The notes under the pieces are model-generated. The model ran no database searches. It was not told the origin of the DNA and worked only from the letters and a program-made list of their open reading frames with translations. This document shows, piece by piece, positions 42,428 through 51,301 of a stretch of 51,610 nucleotides of DNA (positions within the stretch are counted from its first letter, which is position 1; every line of letters starts with the position of its first letter). A program made the position numbers and the translations under genes. Source of the DNA: JAGKXC01 sp964554385 (GTDB lineage Bacteria; Bacteroidota; Bacteroidia; NS11-12g; UBA955). Location of the stretch: the NCBI GenBank assembly GCA_964554385.1, contig CAZKOM010000006.1:1-51610 (forward strand). Reading direction: 5' to 3'.

Positions 42428-43561
42428 TTAACGTAATTTTAATAAGGCGATGGTTGCTAACACCAATACAATGGTTACTAGCCAGAATCGTAAGGTTATT
42501 TTACTTTCGGGAATGTTTTTTTTCTGGAAATGATGGTGTAAGGGCGACATCAATAAGAGTCTTCTCCCTTCGCCGTATTTGCGTTTCGTGTATTTGAACC
42601 ATCCTACTTGGATCATAACACTTAAGCTTTCGGCAAAGAAAACTCCGCACAAAATGGGTATCATTAATTCCATTTTAATGATGATGGCAACGGATGCGAT
42701 GGCTCCGCCTAAGGCCATTGATCCAGTGTCACCCATGAAAACTTGAGCTGGAAAACCGTTGTACCACAAGAATCCTAAGCAGGCACCAATCACAGCAGCT
42801 AAAAAGATTACAACTTCCCCGGAATTAGGTACGTAAATTATATTCAAGTAATCGGCAAGTTTTATGTTACCCGCGGCATAGGCGAGTACAACTAGGCCAA
42901 CACCAACAATGGCGGTTGTTCCGCTAGCTAGACCGTCAATTCCATCGGTTAGGTTTACGGCATTGGTAACCGCCATGACGATAAAAATGATAAATGGAAC
43001 ATAGATAAACCAAGCATTATGGGACCCAGGTATTAGGTCGGAATAGTTTAATAAATTCTTAGTGATCGGCAAGTTGGTAGTTAAATCCATTTTTGCTGCA
43101 CCGTGGGTATAATCAATGGCAATAGCAAGGATGGCTCCTAAGAAAAGCTGACCAATCAATTTGGTGGTAGCTTTCATTCCTTCCTTGTTCTTCTTAAATA
43201 CTTTGATGTAATCGTCAATCCCTCCTATGATGCCCATCCAAATGGTACTAACAAGCATCAATATCACATATACGTTATCCAATTTGGCAAACAACAGGGT
43301 AGGGATAATGATCGATAAAATGATGATTATACCACCCATCGTTGGCGTTCCTTTTTTCTGCAATTGGCCTTCTAATCCTAGATCTCGGATGGTTTCACCG
43401 ATTTGCTTTTTTTGTAGCCAATGGATGATGCCCTTTCCAACAATAAGTGCAATCAATAGGGCCAATATACCCGCCAACGATGCTCGGAACGAAATGTATT
43501 TGAATACGCCAGCTCCAGTAATTTGGTGTTTGTTTAAATATTCAAACAGGTAGTATAACAT
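42428..43561 (-). CDS. mraY: Phospho-N-acetylmuramoyl-pentapeptide transferase MraY
   Basis: A 377-residue membrane enzyme with about 10 helices that makes lipid I from UDP-MurNAc-pentapeptide and undecaprenyl phosphate. The active-site motifs are present: GIDDYIKV (metal-binding Asp pair), NAVNLTDGIDGLASGT, the FMGDTGSMALGG loop, and LHHHFQKKNIPE (HHH motif). KKGTPTMGGIIIILS is also typical. It lies directly downstream of murE because murF is not in this cluster. Confidence 0.96.
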   Translation of the reverse strand: MLYYLFEYLNKHQITGAGVFKYISFRASLAGILALLIALIVGKGIIHWLQKKQIGETIRDLGLEGQLQKKGTPTMGGIIIILSIIIPTLLFAKLDNVYVILMLVSTIWMGIIGGIDDYIKVFKKNKEGMKATTKLIGQLFLGAILAIAIDYTHGAAKMDLTTNLPITKNLLNYSDLIPGSHNAWFIYVPFIIFIVMAVTNAVNLTDGIDGLASGTTAIVGVGLVVLAYAAGNIKLADYLNIIYVPNSGEVVIFLAAVIGACLGFLWYNGFPAQVFMGDTGSMALGGAIASVAIIIKMELMIPILCGVFFAESLSVMIQVGWFKYTKRKYGEGRRLLLMSPLHHHFQKKNIPESKITLRFWLVTIVLVLATIALLKLR

Positions 43562-43565
43562 AACT

Positions 43566-45035
43566 TTATGCGATTAAATTGAAGGATTCTTGGGTGATTT
43601 GTTTGTCGTCAAACGGATGCTTTACGCCTTGAATTTCTTGGTAGGTTTCGTGTCCTTTTCCTGCAATGAGAATTACGTCTCCTGGTTGGGCAAGCATGCA
43701 TGCTGTTCTAATTGCTTCTTTGCGGTCGGTTATTTTCAAGGTGCGTTTGAAATGATGTGGTTCAACCCCTTCTTGCATTTGTTCGATAATGGCTTCAGGA
43801 GATTCATTTCTAGGATTGTCCGATGTAAAAATCACTTTGCTACTGAGACTAGCGGCGATTTTCCCCATTTGCGGTCTTTTTCCTTGATCTCTATTGCCTC
43901 CGCAGCCCACCACAGTAATGAGTTGCGCACTGTTTTTACGAATTTGGTTTATGGTTCCAATTACATTTTCTAATGCGTCTGGGGTGTGTGCGTAATCGAT
44001 AATTGCCGTAATTCTTTTTGGTCCGGGTAATACTTGAAATCGGCCATTTACAGTACCCAAAGCACTCATTTTTACTGCCGTTTCTTCGTCACCATCGGTA
44101 AGCAAGAAAACCGCTGCAAAAACCGCACAGAGATTATAGGCATTGAACTCTCCAATTAATGGTGTCCACAATTCTTGCTTGTTTAATTGCAATTGCATGC
44201 CGTTAAAGTCGTGCTCTAACACCCGAACCGTAAAATCTGCGGACTGTTTCATGGCATAGGTATATCGTATGGCTTTGGTATTTTGTAGCATAACCATCCC
44301 GTTTTTATCATCCTTGTTAGTGATTGCTATGGCAGATGCTGGAAGATTGTCGAAAAAGGATTTTTTAGCTTTTAGGTAGTTGTCAAAAGTGCCATGATAA
44401 TCCAAATGATCACGAGTAATATTGGTAAAGATTCCCAAAGCGAATGGAATGGAAGCAATACGATTTTGGTGTGCGGCATGCGAGCTTACTTCCATGAAAC
44501 AATGCGTACAACCGGCTTTAGCCATTTCGGCCATTAACCAATGTAGCCCTACGATATCGGGAGTTGTATGCGTGCTTGGTAAAATGGTTTTTCCTATTCT
44601 ATATTCTACCGTTGACACCAGCCCGCATTGGTATCCTTGTTGGGTAAAATAATCAAACAATAAAGTAGAAACCGAGGTTTTACCGTTAGTTCCAGTCGTT
44701 CCAACAATGATTAAATCGTCAATTACATGGTGATGGAATTCTTTGCAGACTTTTCCAAGTGTTTCGCGAACATCCGTACATAATATATAGCAGCATTCAG
44801 GATTTATTTCTGCCGGTAACTCCGAACAAAGTATGGCCCTGCAGCCTTGTTCTATTGCTTGTGGGATGAAGTCATGACCATCTACTTGGGTGCCTTCTAT
44901 CGCAGCAAACAACACTCCGTTAAAAGCTTTGCGCGAGTCTATAGTTATGTCTTGGATAGACTGAGATTGAATGTCTGCCCCCAAGCATTGACTAAAAGAA
45001 ACAGATTCTAACAGTGAGGATAATGGTCTGTTCAT
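43566..45035 (-). CDS. murE: UDP-MurNAc-tripeptide synthetase MurE, meso-DAP type
   Basis: A 489-residue ligase adding the third amino acid. It has the ATP loop TGTNGKTS (114-121), the lysine expected to be carbamylated in LKAKKSFFDN (221-230), and the DNPR motif (406-409) that marks meso-diaminopimelate rather than lysine specificity. GKGHETYQEIQGVKHPFDDK closes the C-terminal domain. The start follows the ftsI stop by 2 nt. Confidence 0.95.
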   Translation of the reverse strand: MNRPLSSLLESVSFSQCLGADIQSQSIQDITIDSRKAFNGVLFAAIEGTQVDGHDFIPQAIEQGCRAILCSELPAEINPECCYILCTDVRETLGKVCKEFHHHVIDDLIIVGTTGTNGKTSVSTLLFDYFTQQGYQCGLVSTVEYRIGKTILPSTHTTPDIVGLHWLMAEMAKAGCTHCFMEVSSHAAHQNRIASIPFALGIFTNITRDHLDYHGTFDNYLKAKKSFFDNLPASAIAITNKDDKNGMVMLQNTKAIRYTYAMKQSADFTVRVLEHDFNGMQLQLNKQELWTPLIGEFNAYNLCAVFAAVFLLTDGDEETAVKMSALGTVNGRFQVLPGPKRITAIIDYAHTPDALENVIGTINQIRKNSAQLITVVGCGGNRDQGKRPQMGKIAASLSSKVIFTSDNPRNESPEAIIEQMQEGVEPHHFKRTLKITDRKEAIRTACMLAQPGDVILIAGKGHETYQEIQGVKHPFDDKQITQESFNLIA

Positions 45036-45037
45036 GG

Positions 45038-47176
45038 TTAGAATGGTTTAAGAATTAGGTGTACAGAGTTGCTGGAGTTTTTACGAGACGATCCAGCAGA
45101 AGGACTTTGTTCGGTAACTCTTCCATAACCATTAAAGGTCACTTGGTACCCCATGGATTTTAGTAATTTCATCGCATCACGAATCCCCATGCCGCGAACA
45201 TCAGGGACTTGGGAATTGGTGTACGTTACAGGTTTTAATTTTACAGAATGTGCTTCTTTGTTTGGTTCGATGAACTTAGGAATCTCTGTAATTGAATCTG
45301 ATTGTAACAATTGAGAACTAATTCCTAGTTCGTTAAATAGCATTCGTGTTTGAACATAATCACCCTTTAATACGCCTGGGGCTTCGGGAACAGAATATCG
45401 AGAAATTACCGGTTGCGTTTTAATATGCGTTGCATAAATGCGATCGGAGATTTCCTTAAAAATAGGAGCAGATATCTGTGAACCGGAATATTTAACTCCT
45501 TTGGGGGAGTTTACCACAACAATAATAGTATATTGAGGATTGTCGGCGGGGAAGAATCCCGCAAATGCGGCCTGAAATTCCTTTTTATCTCCGTAACCTT
45601 TATTCCCAGACGACAGCCAAGCAGTGCCTGTTTTACCCGCTATTTTGTAGTTTTCATTTTTAATATTGGACGCGGTACCCTTGTCCACAACATTGGTAAG
45701 CATCTGGGTAAGTACTTGGGTTGTTTGTACTGAAATAGCTTCCTTGTTGATGATTTTTGGTTCAATAATTTGTGGCTTTTTACCTTGAGCTCTGATTTCA
45801 GAGACCATGTAAGGTTGCATCATCACCCCTTTGTTTGCTATCGTGTTATATAGCATCAATAATTGTAATGGCGATATTCTAGCATAATATCCGATACTCA
45901 TAGAGGGTAGTGAAATGGCTGACCAATCGCTACTCTCAGGAGTTTTAATGGTTGGAAAGTTGGAAGAGGGAATATCGAAATTAGGTTTCATGTGCAATCC
46001 CAATTTCACAGCGTGATCGGTGAAGTCTTCGGGGTCTGATTTATAATGTTGTAATACAAATTTTGCAGTACCTACGTTAGAAGAATTTTGTAGACACTCG
46101 GCAAGGGTATAGAACTTCTTTTTCGGGGTTACAGCATCTACCAAATCCAAATCGTAATATTTCCATTTACCCCACTCATTATTAATGCTATCGGTTAGAG
46201 TAACTTTTTTATCTTCTAATAGAGAAATAGCGGCTAATACTTTGAATGTGGAACCGGGTTCGGTAAATTCATCCACAGCATAATTCTGAGATTCATAATA
46301 TTGCCCATCGGTTCCTCGTTTGAGATTTGCCATAGCTTTAATGGCTCCAGTTTTTGTTTCCATAACAACCACGCAGCCGTGATGGGCCTCTACTTCTTGT
46401 AAGCCTTTCAATAAGCTGTATTGTGTAATGTCCTGAATTCGAACATCTAAGGTGGTTACGATATCTGCTCCATTAACGGGGGTTGATTGATTCCCCGTAG
46501 GTAGCGGTCTCCAAATTCCCCCGGGCATGCGTTGTTGTAATTGTTTGCCGTTTTTACCGCGAAGCAATGTGTCAAAGGCCCCTTCTAGACCAACTTGTGT
46601 TCCATTCTCGGATCTTCCAATGGTTCTTTTGGCAAGGTCCCCCATGAAGTACATACGTTTTCCTTTTTCTTCAAACCAAACTCCACCTACAAATTTTCCT
46701 TCCCGAGCAATGGGCCAAGTTTTTACTTTTTTCACTTGTTCAAATCCAACATCTTTAGCAATGCTGATGTAACGGGATTTTTTCTTACGTTGTTGACTAA
46801 TAAATGTGCGCCACTCAGAGGCTGTTTTGTATTTGCTATTGAATTGTAAGGCTAATAGTGCCGAAAAACTATCAATCTTTTCATCAAAAAGTTTCTTCGT
46901 TAGACCATCCGCATTGGGGTCCATGTTAATGTCGTATCTGGGTACTGAAGTTGCTAGCAATGAACCATCAGCAGCGTAAATATTACCGCGTAGAGCTATG
47001 ATTTCCTTAACTCGAGTGCTTTGATTTTTCCTTGCTTGGGCGAATTCTCCTGTTTTTCCAAATTGTAATTTTGCTATCCCGAAAACAAGGTATAATGCAA
47101 ATACCAAGATAAGAGCCACCGCAATATATGCGCGTACTAAAATGGATTTACGGGTATTTACCTTTGGACTGCTCAT
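45038..47176 (-). CDS. ftsI: Septal transpeptidase FtsI (PBP3) with PASTA domain
   Basis: A 712-residue class B penicillin-binding protein. It has an anchor at about 12-33, a dimerisation/pedestal domain (40-230), and a transpeptidase domain (about 235-600) with S-x-x-K at STFK (Ser309, Lys312), SSN (365-367) and KTGTA (515-519). The C-terminus carries one PASTA domain (VPDVRGMGIRDAMKLLKSMG), usual in Bacteroidota FtsI but absent from E. coli FtsI. It cross-links septal peptidoglycan with FtsW and is the target of PBP3-directed beta-lactams. It overlaps ftsL by 4 nt. Confidence 0.95.
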   Translation of the reverse strand: MSSPKVNTRKSILVRAYIAVALILVFALYLVFGIAKLQFGKTGEFAQARKNQSTRVKEIIALRGNIYAADGSLLATSVPRYDINMDPNADGLTKKLFDEKIDSFSALLALQFNSKYKTASEWRTFISQQRKKKSRYISIAKDVGFEQVKKVKTWPIAREGKFVGGVWFEEKGKRMYFMGDLAKRTIGRSENGTQVGLEGAFDTLLRGKNGKQLQQRMPGGIWRPLPTGNQSTPVNGADIVTTLDVRIQDITQYSLLKGLQEVEAHHGCVVVMETKTGAIKAMANLKRGTDGQYYESQNYAVDEFTEPGSTFKVLAAISLLEDKKVTLTDSINNEWGKWKYYDLDLVDAVTPKKKFYTLAECLQNSSNVGTAKFVLQHYKSDPEDFTDHAVKLGLHMKPNFDIPSSNFPTIKTPESSDWSAISLPSMSIGYYARISPLQLLMLYNTIANKGVMMQPYMVSEIRAQGKKPQIIEPKIINKEAISVQTTQVLTQMLTNVVDKGTASNIKNENYKIAGKTGTAWLSSGNKGYGDKKEFQAAFAGFFPADNPQYTIIVVVNSPKGVKYSGSQISAPIFKEISDRIYATHIKTQPVISRYSVPEAPGVLKGDYVQTRMLFNELGISSQLLQSDSITEIPKFIEPNKEAHSVKLKPVTYTNSQVPDVRGMGIRDAMKLLKSMGYQVTFNGYGRVTEQSPSAGSSRKNSSNSVHLILKPF

Positions 47177-47688
47177 TCGTCTTTTTTCTTTTTAACCAAC
47201 TTTGTTGGTGGCGTGGTGATTTCTTTTAATCCAGTGCCCTCCAAGCGCTTGGTAAGCGCCGATTGGGTGGAAGCATTGGTAATTTGACTTTCCAATGAAA
47301 TGCTTTCGGAGTTGAGTTCTTTTAATTCTTTGGATAGTTTCTCTTTGGTTCGTAACCCTTTATTTGCATGTCCAGAATTATATATATATATCAGCATCAA
47401 CAAGAAGCAGGTAATGCCAAACAATAACCAACTGCGACGTGAGGGGCTGTGGTAGTTTTTGTTGGTAGTTGATGAAGATTCTCCCGTTTGATTGCTCCCA
47501 TCATTCGATGAATTTTGTGTATTATTTCCATTTGCCGATGGTGCTGTAGCCGAATCTCTTACACTAGAATTTCCTATCACATTTGCTGCGGCATCGCGCG
47601 CGCCAGCAGAAGCAGGGCTTGCTGCATTTGCGGTAGGTTTGTCCGCCAAAGGTTGATTGAAGGGGTTTATGGGTTGTTTGCTTTCCAT
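47173..47688 (-). CDS. ftsL: FtsL-like divisome protein with long N-terminal tail
   Basis: A 171-residue bitopic protein between rsmH and ftsI, the fixed place of ftsL. Residues 1-83 form a cytoplasmic tail rich in Ala, Ser, Asn and Gly, with no clear fold. The anchor is 86-104 (SWLLFGITCFLLMLIYIYN). A periplasmic heptad coil follows at about 112-150 (KEKLSKELKELNSESISLES) and then a Lys-rich end. Most FtsL proteins have about 100-130 residues, so the tail is extra. It overlaps rsmH by 22 nt and ftsI by 4 nt. The assignment rests on position and topology. Confidence 0.8.
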   Translation of the reverse strand: MESKQPINPFNQPLADKPTANAASPASAGARDAAANVIGNSSVRDSATAPSANGNNTQNSSNDGSNQTGESSSTTNKNYHSPSRRSWLLFGITCFLLMLIYIYNSGHANKGLRTKEKLSKELKELNSESISLESQITNASTQSALTKRLEGTGLKEITTPPTKLVKKKKDE

Positions 47689-48596
47689 GGGTTACGTACT
47701 CCAATTCTCATTTTCGCGCTGCGCGCACGTTTATTTCTTTCAATTTCAGTGTCCGTAGGCACTATAGCCTTATTGGGTTGAGCATCAAAGGGTTTGTCTA
47801 TACCTCCATACAGGTTGGTATGTCTTTTTCCTTCGGTATTTCCAGTTTGAAATAGGTGTTTAACAAGTCTATCTTCTAAGGAGTGGTAAGATATTACCAC
47901 CAGTCTACCATCGGAGGCAATACAGTGTTCTGCATCTTTTAAAAATATTTCAAGTACTTCCATTTCCTTGTTTACGGCAATGCGAAGGGCTTGAAATACT
48001 TGCGATAAATATTTAGCGGGAGTTGCTTTTGGAGTGCAACTGCTTATTTGTTGTTTAAATTGTTCTATGGTGCTAAAGGATTCACCCTTTCTGGCGTTAA
48101 CGATAGTTTGAGCCAACTTTCCTGCATTTGGAATCTCGCCGTAATTGCGGAAGATTTTAATTAACTCTTCTAACGGACTTTGATTCAACAATGAAGCAGC
48201 AGTAACACTGCTTTGTTGCGACATTCTCATGTCCAATGGACCATTAAGTCTATGGGCAAAACCTCGATTATCAACATCGATTTGGTGTGAAGAAATTCCC
48301 AAATCGGCAAGAATCCCTTGAACAGGAATTGCATTCAAGTATTGCAAATAGGCTCTTAAGTGGGAGAAATTATGATTGACCAACGTGAATCGAGCGTCGT
48401 CTATTCGGTTCGCTAAAGCGTCTTCGTCTTGGTCAAAAGAGATGAGTCTGCCTTTTTCGGAAAGACGAGAAAGTATTTCCCTACTATGACCGCCACCGCC
48501 AAAGGTAACGTCTACGTAGGTGCCATCCGGGTTGGTAACCAGGGCATCAACGCTGGGTTGCAGTAAAACGGGTTCGTGGTAGTGGTACATAGGCAA
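47667..48596 (-). CDS. rsmH: 16S rRNA (cytosine-1402-N4)-methyltransferase RsmH
   Basis: A 309-residue SAM-dependent enzyme, formerly MraW. It has YHEPVLLQPSVDALVT, the SAM loop YVDVTFGGGGHSREIL, GILADLGISSHQID with RGFAHRLNGPLDMRM, and VISYHSLEDRLVKH near the end with RSAKMRIG. It methylates the P-site base C1402. ATG 48590 is a possible alternative start (two codons in). It is the second gene of the operon, 27 nt after mraZ. Confidence 0.96.
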   Translation of the reverse strand: MPMYHYHEPVLLQPSVDALVTNPDGTYVDVTFGGGGHSREILSRLSEKGRLISFDQDEDALANRIDDARFTLVNHNFSHLRAYLQYLNAIPVQGILADLGISSHQIDVDNRGFAHRLNGPLDMRMSQQSSVTAASLLNQSPLEELIKIFRNYGEIPNAGKLAQTIVNARKGESFSTIEQFKQQISSCTPKATPAKYLSQVFQALRIAVNKEMEVLEIFLKDAEHCIASDGRLVVISYHSLEDRLVKHLFQTGNTEGKRHTNLYGGIDKPFDAQPNKAIVPTDTEIERNKRARSAKMRIGVRNPWKANNP

Positions 48597-48623
48597 ACAG
48601 AGGTTGCCAGCGCATGCGATTCT

Positions 48624-49082
48624 TTATCCTTGGTTTTTTTGTTGGTGGAATAGTTTTGCTAACTCCGATAATTCGGCCGGATCTACATTGAGTTCAGAGT
48701 TGTACAATGCCTGATCCCAGATTTCGATTTTATTACCGTTGGCTACTAAAACAACTTCGTCTTGTAACGAGGCATATTCTAATAGCTTTTTGGGGATTAA
48801 AATCCGTTGGGCATTGTCGATCTGAACCAAATTAGCGCCATTGGTGAAAATACGTTTGAACCTTCTAATCTCAGGGCTCATAAAATCATCAACGGCGGTT
48901 AGCTTGGCGGTTTCCATCAACCAATCTTCCTTGGTGTAAAGAACCAAACATTGCTCAAATCCGCGGTTTACCACGAGCATATTTCCTGCTGCCTCAGGGA
49001 ATTGTGCCCTAAGTTTAGACGGGATGGAAAGCCTTCCTTTCTCGTCCAATTTGCAGTTAAACTCACCAATAAACGCTGACAT
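48624..49082 (-). CDS. mraZ: Transcriptional regulator MraZ
   Basis: A 152-residue AbrB-like protein with two tandem SpoVT/AbrB-type half-domains, each with the D-x-x-x-R motif: DEKGRLSIPSKLRAQF (about 13-28) and DNAQRILIPKKLLEYA (about 88-103). MraZ forms ring-shaped oligomers that bind direct repeats upstream of its own gene and represses the dcw operon in E. coli. It is the first gene of the operon. GTGG/GGGA repeats of the right period lie just upstream (49125-49180). Confidence 0.96.
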   Translation of the reverse strand: MSAFIGEFNCKLDEKGRLSIPSKLRAQFPEAAGNMLVVNRGFEQCLVLYTKEDWLMETAKLTAVDDFMSPEIRRFKRIFTNGANLVQIDNAQRILIPKKLLEYASLQDEVVLVANGNKIEIWDQALYNSELNVDPAELSELAKLFHQQKNQG

Positions 49083-49124
49083 TGAGTGCTGGTTTTTTCT
49101 GTCTGCTAAATAAATTCAGAATTT

Positions 49125-49180
49125 CCCATAATTTCCCACATTCTTCCCTTTTTAACCACCACTTTTCCACAAAATACCAC
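49125..49180 (-). promoter_or_regulatory. Candidate MraZ boxes in the mraZ leader
   Basis: On the minus strand, GTGG occurs at 49180, 49170 and near 49162-49159. It is followed by GGGAAG (49148), GTGGGAAAT (from 49139) and ATGGGAAATT (from 49129). The GGG cores are spaced about 10-11 bp, one helix turn, as known MraZ boxes are. They lie between the mapped promoter and the mraZ start. Confidence 0.55.
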
Positions 49181-49233
49181 ACTGGCTGTTGTTTGTGGGT
49201 TTTTCATGGGGATTCTGATTTGGTTGCAGGATT

Positions 49234-49263
49234 CAAATATAAATAAAACTTCAATAAAATCAA
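49234..49263 (-). promoter_or_regulatory. Promoter of the dcw operon
   Basis: On the minus strand, TTG (49263-49261), a 19-bp spacer and TATATTTG (49241-49234) fit the Bacteroidota consensus exactly. Transcription would start near 49228, giving a leader of about 145 nt that contains the candidate MraZ boxes. Confidence 0.65.
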
Positions 49264-49273
49264 GGGTTTTTGC

Positions 49274-49338
49274 AGTTGTGGGAGAAAGTGGAAGAAAATA
49301 TTTGGTTATCCACAATAAAAATCAAGTTGTGGGAGAAA
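49274..49338 (+). repeat. Direct repeats with GTGG decamers
   Basis: AGTTGTGGGAGAAA occurs at 49274-49287 and again at 49325-49338, a perfect 14-bp repeat 51 bp apart. The first copy runs into a second decamer, so GTGGGAGAAA and GTGGAAGAAA lie in tandem at exactly 10 bp (49278 and 49288). The GTGG at 49329 is 41 bp on, about four turns. The pattern mirrors the candidate MraZ boxes, but on the other strand. Confidence 0.6.
49306..49314 (+). promoter_or_regulatory. DnaA-box match near the dcw promoter
   Basis: TTATCCACA is the perfect DnaA consensus, about 45 bp upstream of the dcw promoter -33 element. A one-mismatch relative, TTTTCCACA, lies at 49163-49171 in the leader. These may couple division genes to DnaA, or may be chance. 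Confidence 0.35.
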
Positions 49339-49340
49339 CG

Positions 49341-49348
49341 TAACTTTG
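49341..49348 (+). promoter_or_regulatory. Bacteroidota -7 element for the gene upstream of lipA
   Basis: TAACTTTG fits TAnnTTTG exactly. The predicted start is near 49354. It lies 2 nt after the second 14-bp repeat, so a protein bound there would affect it. No clear -33 element is seen. Confidence 0.4.
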
Positions 49349-49412
49349 ATATTATTGTTACTTTCGTGTGTCACTGGAGCACATTACTAATGGCCCGTTT
49401 GTTCGCATAATT

Positions 49413-50291
49413 ATGAATCTAACCCCTTTATTCAATCCACTAGGTGAACAAAAGCATTCAATTGCTTTAGGAAATGGGTATGGGGTGAATTGGATTCGGA
49501 AGATAATCCTAAAAATTACTAAGGATATAGGAGTTGTATGTGGGGTGATGTTATTTTTTGCGCTGGGTTTTAATCCGTCTAAATTCATTCAAGCTCAGAG
49601 TTTACAAAGTCTCGGATTGAATGTTCAAGCAAGGCAATTTGGATTCGATATGGGTGTTTGGGCCTACGGTAATTACAAGCATACGGAATTACAGCCGCGG
49701 TTCTTTAATAATAAAGCAGGCTGGGGAGGACTGTCATTGGGAGTTTTACGCGATCCAGGAGAGATATTGGTAATTAATGATCGATTGCCAGGTAGCAAGC
49801 CGTTTAAATTGAACAAGGTATCGCATACGTGGATGGTGCAACCTCAATTTGGATTATTAATGGTGGTAAGCGAACGGAAATCAAGGTCGGAATTGGGGTT
49901 TCGATTAAAAAGCGGATTTTCCTTACCACTGGCATATTCTTGGCCTGTACATATACTATATTATCAGCCAAATTTTTTATCGGATGGTTTTATAGATGTT
50001 GAATATGATCCCCAAAATCACTTACCTAATCACATTGGGGGGACATCTTCTTGGTCTAAAGGATTCAAGGATGGAGAATGGATTCCTGGAGTTGGTGGAC
50101 AAATCGCTATGGAATTTGAATGGGGTAATTATCGATTTTTAACAAATGCGTTGTCTATAGGATTTAGTACTGCAACCTTTATAAAAAAAATCCCTAACTG
50201 GCATGATGTTTCGATGAACAGGCAGGTCTTCCCATCCGTATTTGCTACTTTTGCATTAGGATTTGTGAGCGACAGAAATCGAAAGCCATAA
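49413..50291 (+). CDS. Outer-membrane-type hypothetical protein upstream of lipA
   Basis: About 292 residues from ATG 49413. GTG starts at 49368 and 49485 are also possible, and the last would place the signal peptide right at the N-terminus. A hydrophobic stretch (GVVCGVMLFFALGF) ends near KFIQAQ, a likely cleavage site. The mature part has alternating polar and aromatic strands (FGFDMGVWAYGNYK, GGLSLGVLRD, FGLLMVVSER, RFLTNALSIGFSTATF) and ends in ATFALGF plus a few residues, as in small outer membrane barrels. I do not recognise a named family. It is divergent from mraZ and 14 nt upstream of lipA. Confidence 0.65.
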   Translation: MNLTPLFNPLGEQKHSIALGNGYGVNWIRKIILKITKDIGVVCGVMLFFALGFNPSKFIQAQSLQSLGLNVQARQFGFDMGVWAYGNYKHTELQPRFFNNKAGWGGLSLGVLRDPGEILVINDRLPGSKPFKLNKVSHTWMVQPQFGLLMVVSERKSRSELGFRLKSGFSLPLAYSWPVHILYYQPNFLSDGFIDVEYDPQNHLPNHIGGTSSWSKGFKDGEWIPGVGGQIAMEFEWGNYRFLTNALSIGFSTATFIKKIPNWHDVSMNRQVFPSVFATFALGFVSDRNRKP

Positions 50292-50305
50292 TAAAACTAC
50301 ATACC

Positions 50306-51181
50306 GTGATTGATTTACCAATAGTTTCTAAAGAAAGAAGAGGCATTTCAAAGCCTTCTTGGTTAAAAATTGAACTGCCAACGGGCGAGAATTATACCCA
50401 AGTTAAACGCATTGTAAAAGAACATAAATTACATACTATTTGCGAAGATGGTAGGTGTCCAAACATGGGCGAATGTTGGGGTGCAGGCACTGCAACGTTT
50501 ATGATTTTAGGGAATATTTGTACACGAAGTTGTTCTTTTTGCGCAGTAGCTACTGGACGTCCAACAGAATATGATAGAGATGAGCCTTTTCGAGTTGCTG
50601 AGGCCGTTCGATTGATGGGGGTTAAACATTGTGTTATAACTTCTGTCAACAGGGATGAGTTGAAAGACAAAGGCGCAGGAGTATGGGCCGATACCATTCG
50701 GGAAGTAAAGAAACAGAACCCCGATACAACCATTGAAACTTTAATTCCAGATTTTAAAGCGCAGTGGGATTTGTTATACATGGTTTTAGACGCAGGGCCG
50801 GATGTGGTGAGTCATAATATGGAGACCGTTGAGCGACTGTATCGAATGGTGCGACCACAAGCCAAGTATCACCGAAGTTTAGAGCAAATTCAGCGCACCA
50901 AAGAGTATGGTAGACGCACCAAATCAGGGGCAATGCTTGGATTAGGAGAATCCCCAGAAGAGGTAGAACAACTAATGACGGATTTACATAGTCATGGCTG
51001 CGATGTGTTAACTTTAGGCCAATATTTACAGCCCACTAAATTGCATTTGGATGTAAAAGAGTTTGTGCATCCGGATCAATTCAAATATTATGAAGAAAAG
51101 GGTCTACAAATGGGGTTCCGATTTGTAGAAAGCGGACCTATGGTGCGAAGCTCATATCATGCTGAAAAGCATGTGCTGTAA
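50306..51181 (+). CDS. lipA: Lipoyl synthase
   Basis: A 291-residue radical SAM enzyme that inserts two sulfurs into protein-bound octanoyl groups to make lipoyl cofactor, as needed by the E2 subunit encoded at 19226. The auxiliary cluster cysteines are Cys46, Cys51 and Cys57 (CEDGRCPNMGECW). The radical SAM cysteines are Cys72, Cys76 and Cys79 (CTRSCSFC). The C-terminal serine ligand is in RSSYHAE (281-287). The only start before these motifs is GTG 50306, giving the expected length. It lies 14 nt after the preceding gene and is probably cotranscribed with it. Confidence 0.96.
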   Translation: MIDLPIVSKERRGISKPSWLKIELPTGENYTQVKRIVKEHKLHTICEDGRCPNMGECWGAGTATFMILGNICTRSCSFCAVATGRPTEYDRDEPFRVAEAVRLMGVKHCVITSVNRDELKDKGAGVWADTIREVKKQNPDTTIETLIPDFKAQWDLLYMVLDAGPDVVSHNMETVERLYRMVRPQAKYHRSLEQIQRTKEYGRRTKSGAMLGLGESPEEVEQLMTDLHSHGCDVLTLGQYLQPTKLHLDVKEFVHPDQFKYYEEKGLQMGFRFVESGPMVRSSYHAEKHVL

Positions 51182-51245
51182 TTGCTGATTTTTTGTCATA
51201 TTATTGTCATCGGTTTGATTTTGTCTTGTAAAAAATCCAACACAA

Positions 51246-51276
51246 TTGGATAAACAATAAAATATCTATTAATTTG
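51246..51276 (+). promoter_or_regulatory. Promoter of the BNR/sortilin-like gene
   Basis: TTG (51246-51248), a 20-bp spacer and TTAATTTG (51269-51276; one mismatch) precede the ATG at 51302 by 25 nt. It is the same form as the promoter at 13032. Confidence 0.45.
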
Positions 51277-51301
51277 TAGTTACCCGTATTTAAGCAAATT
51301 T

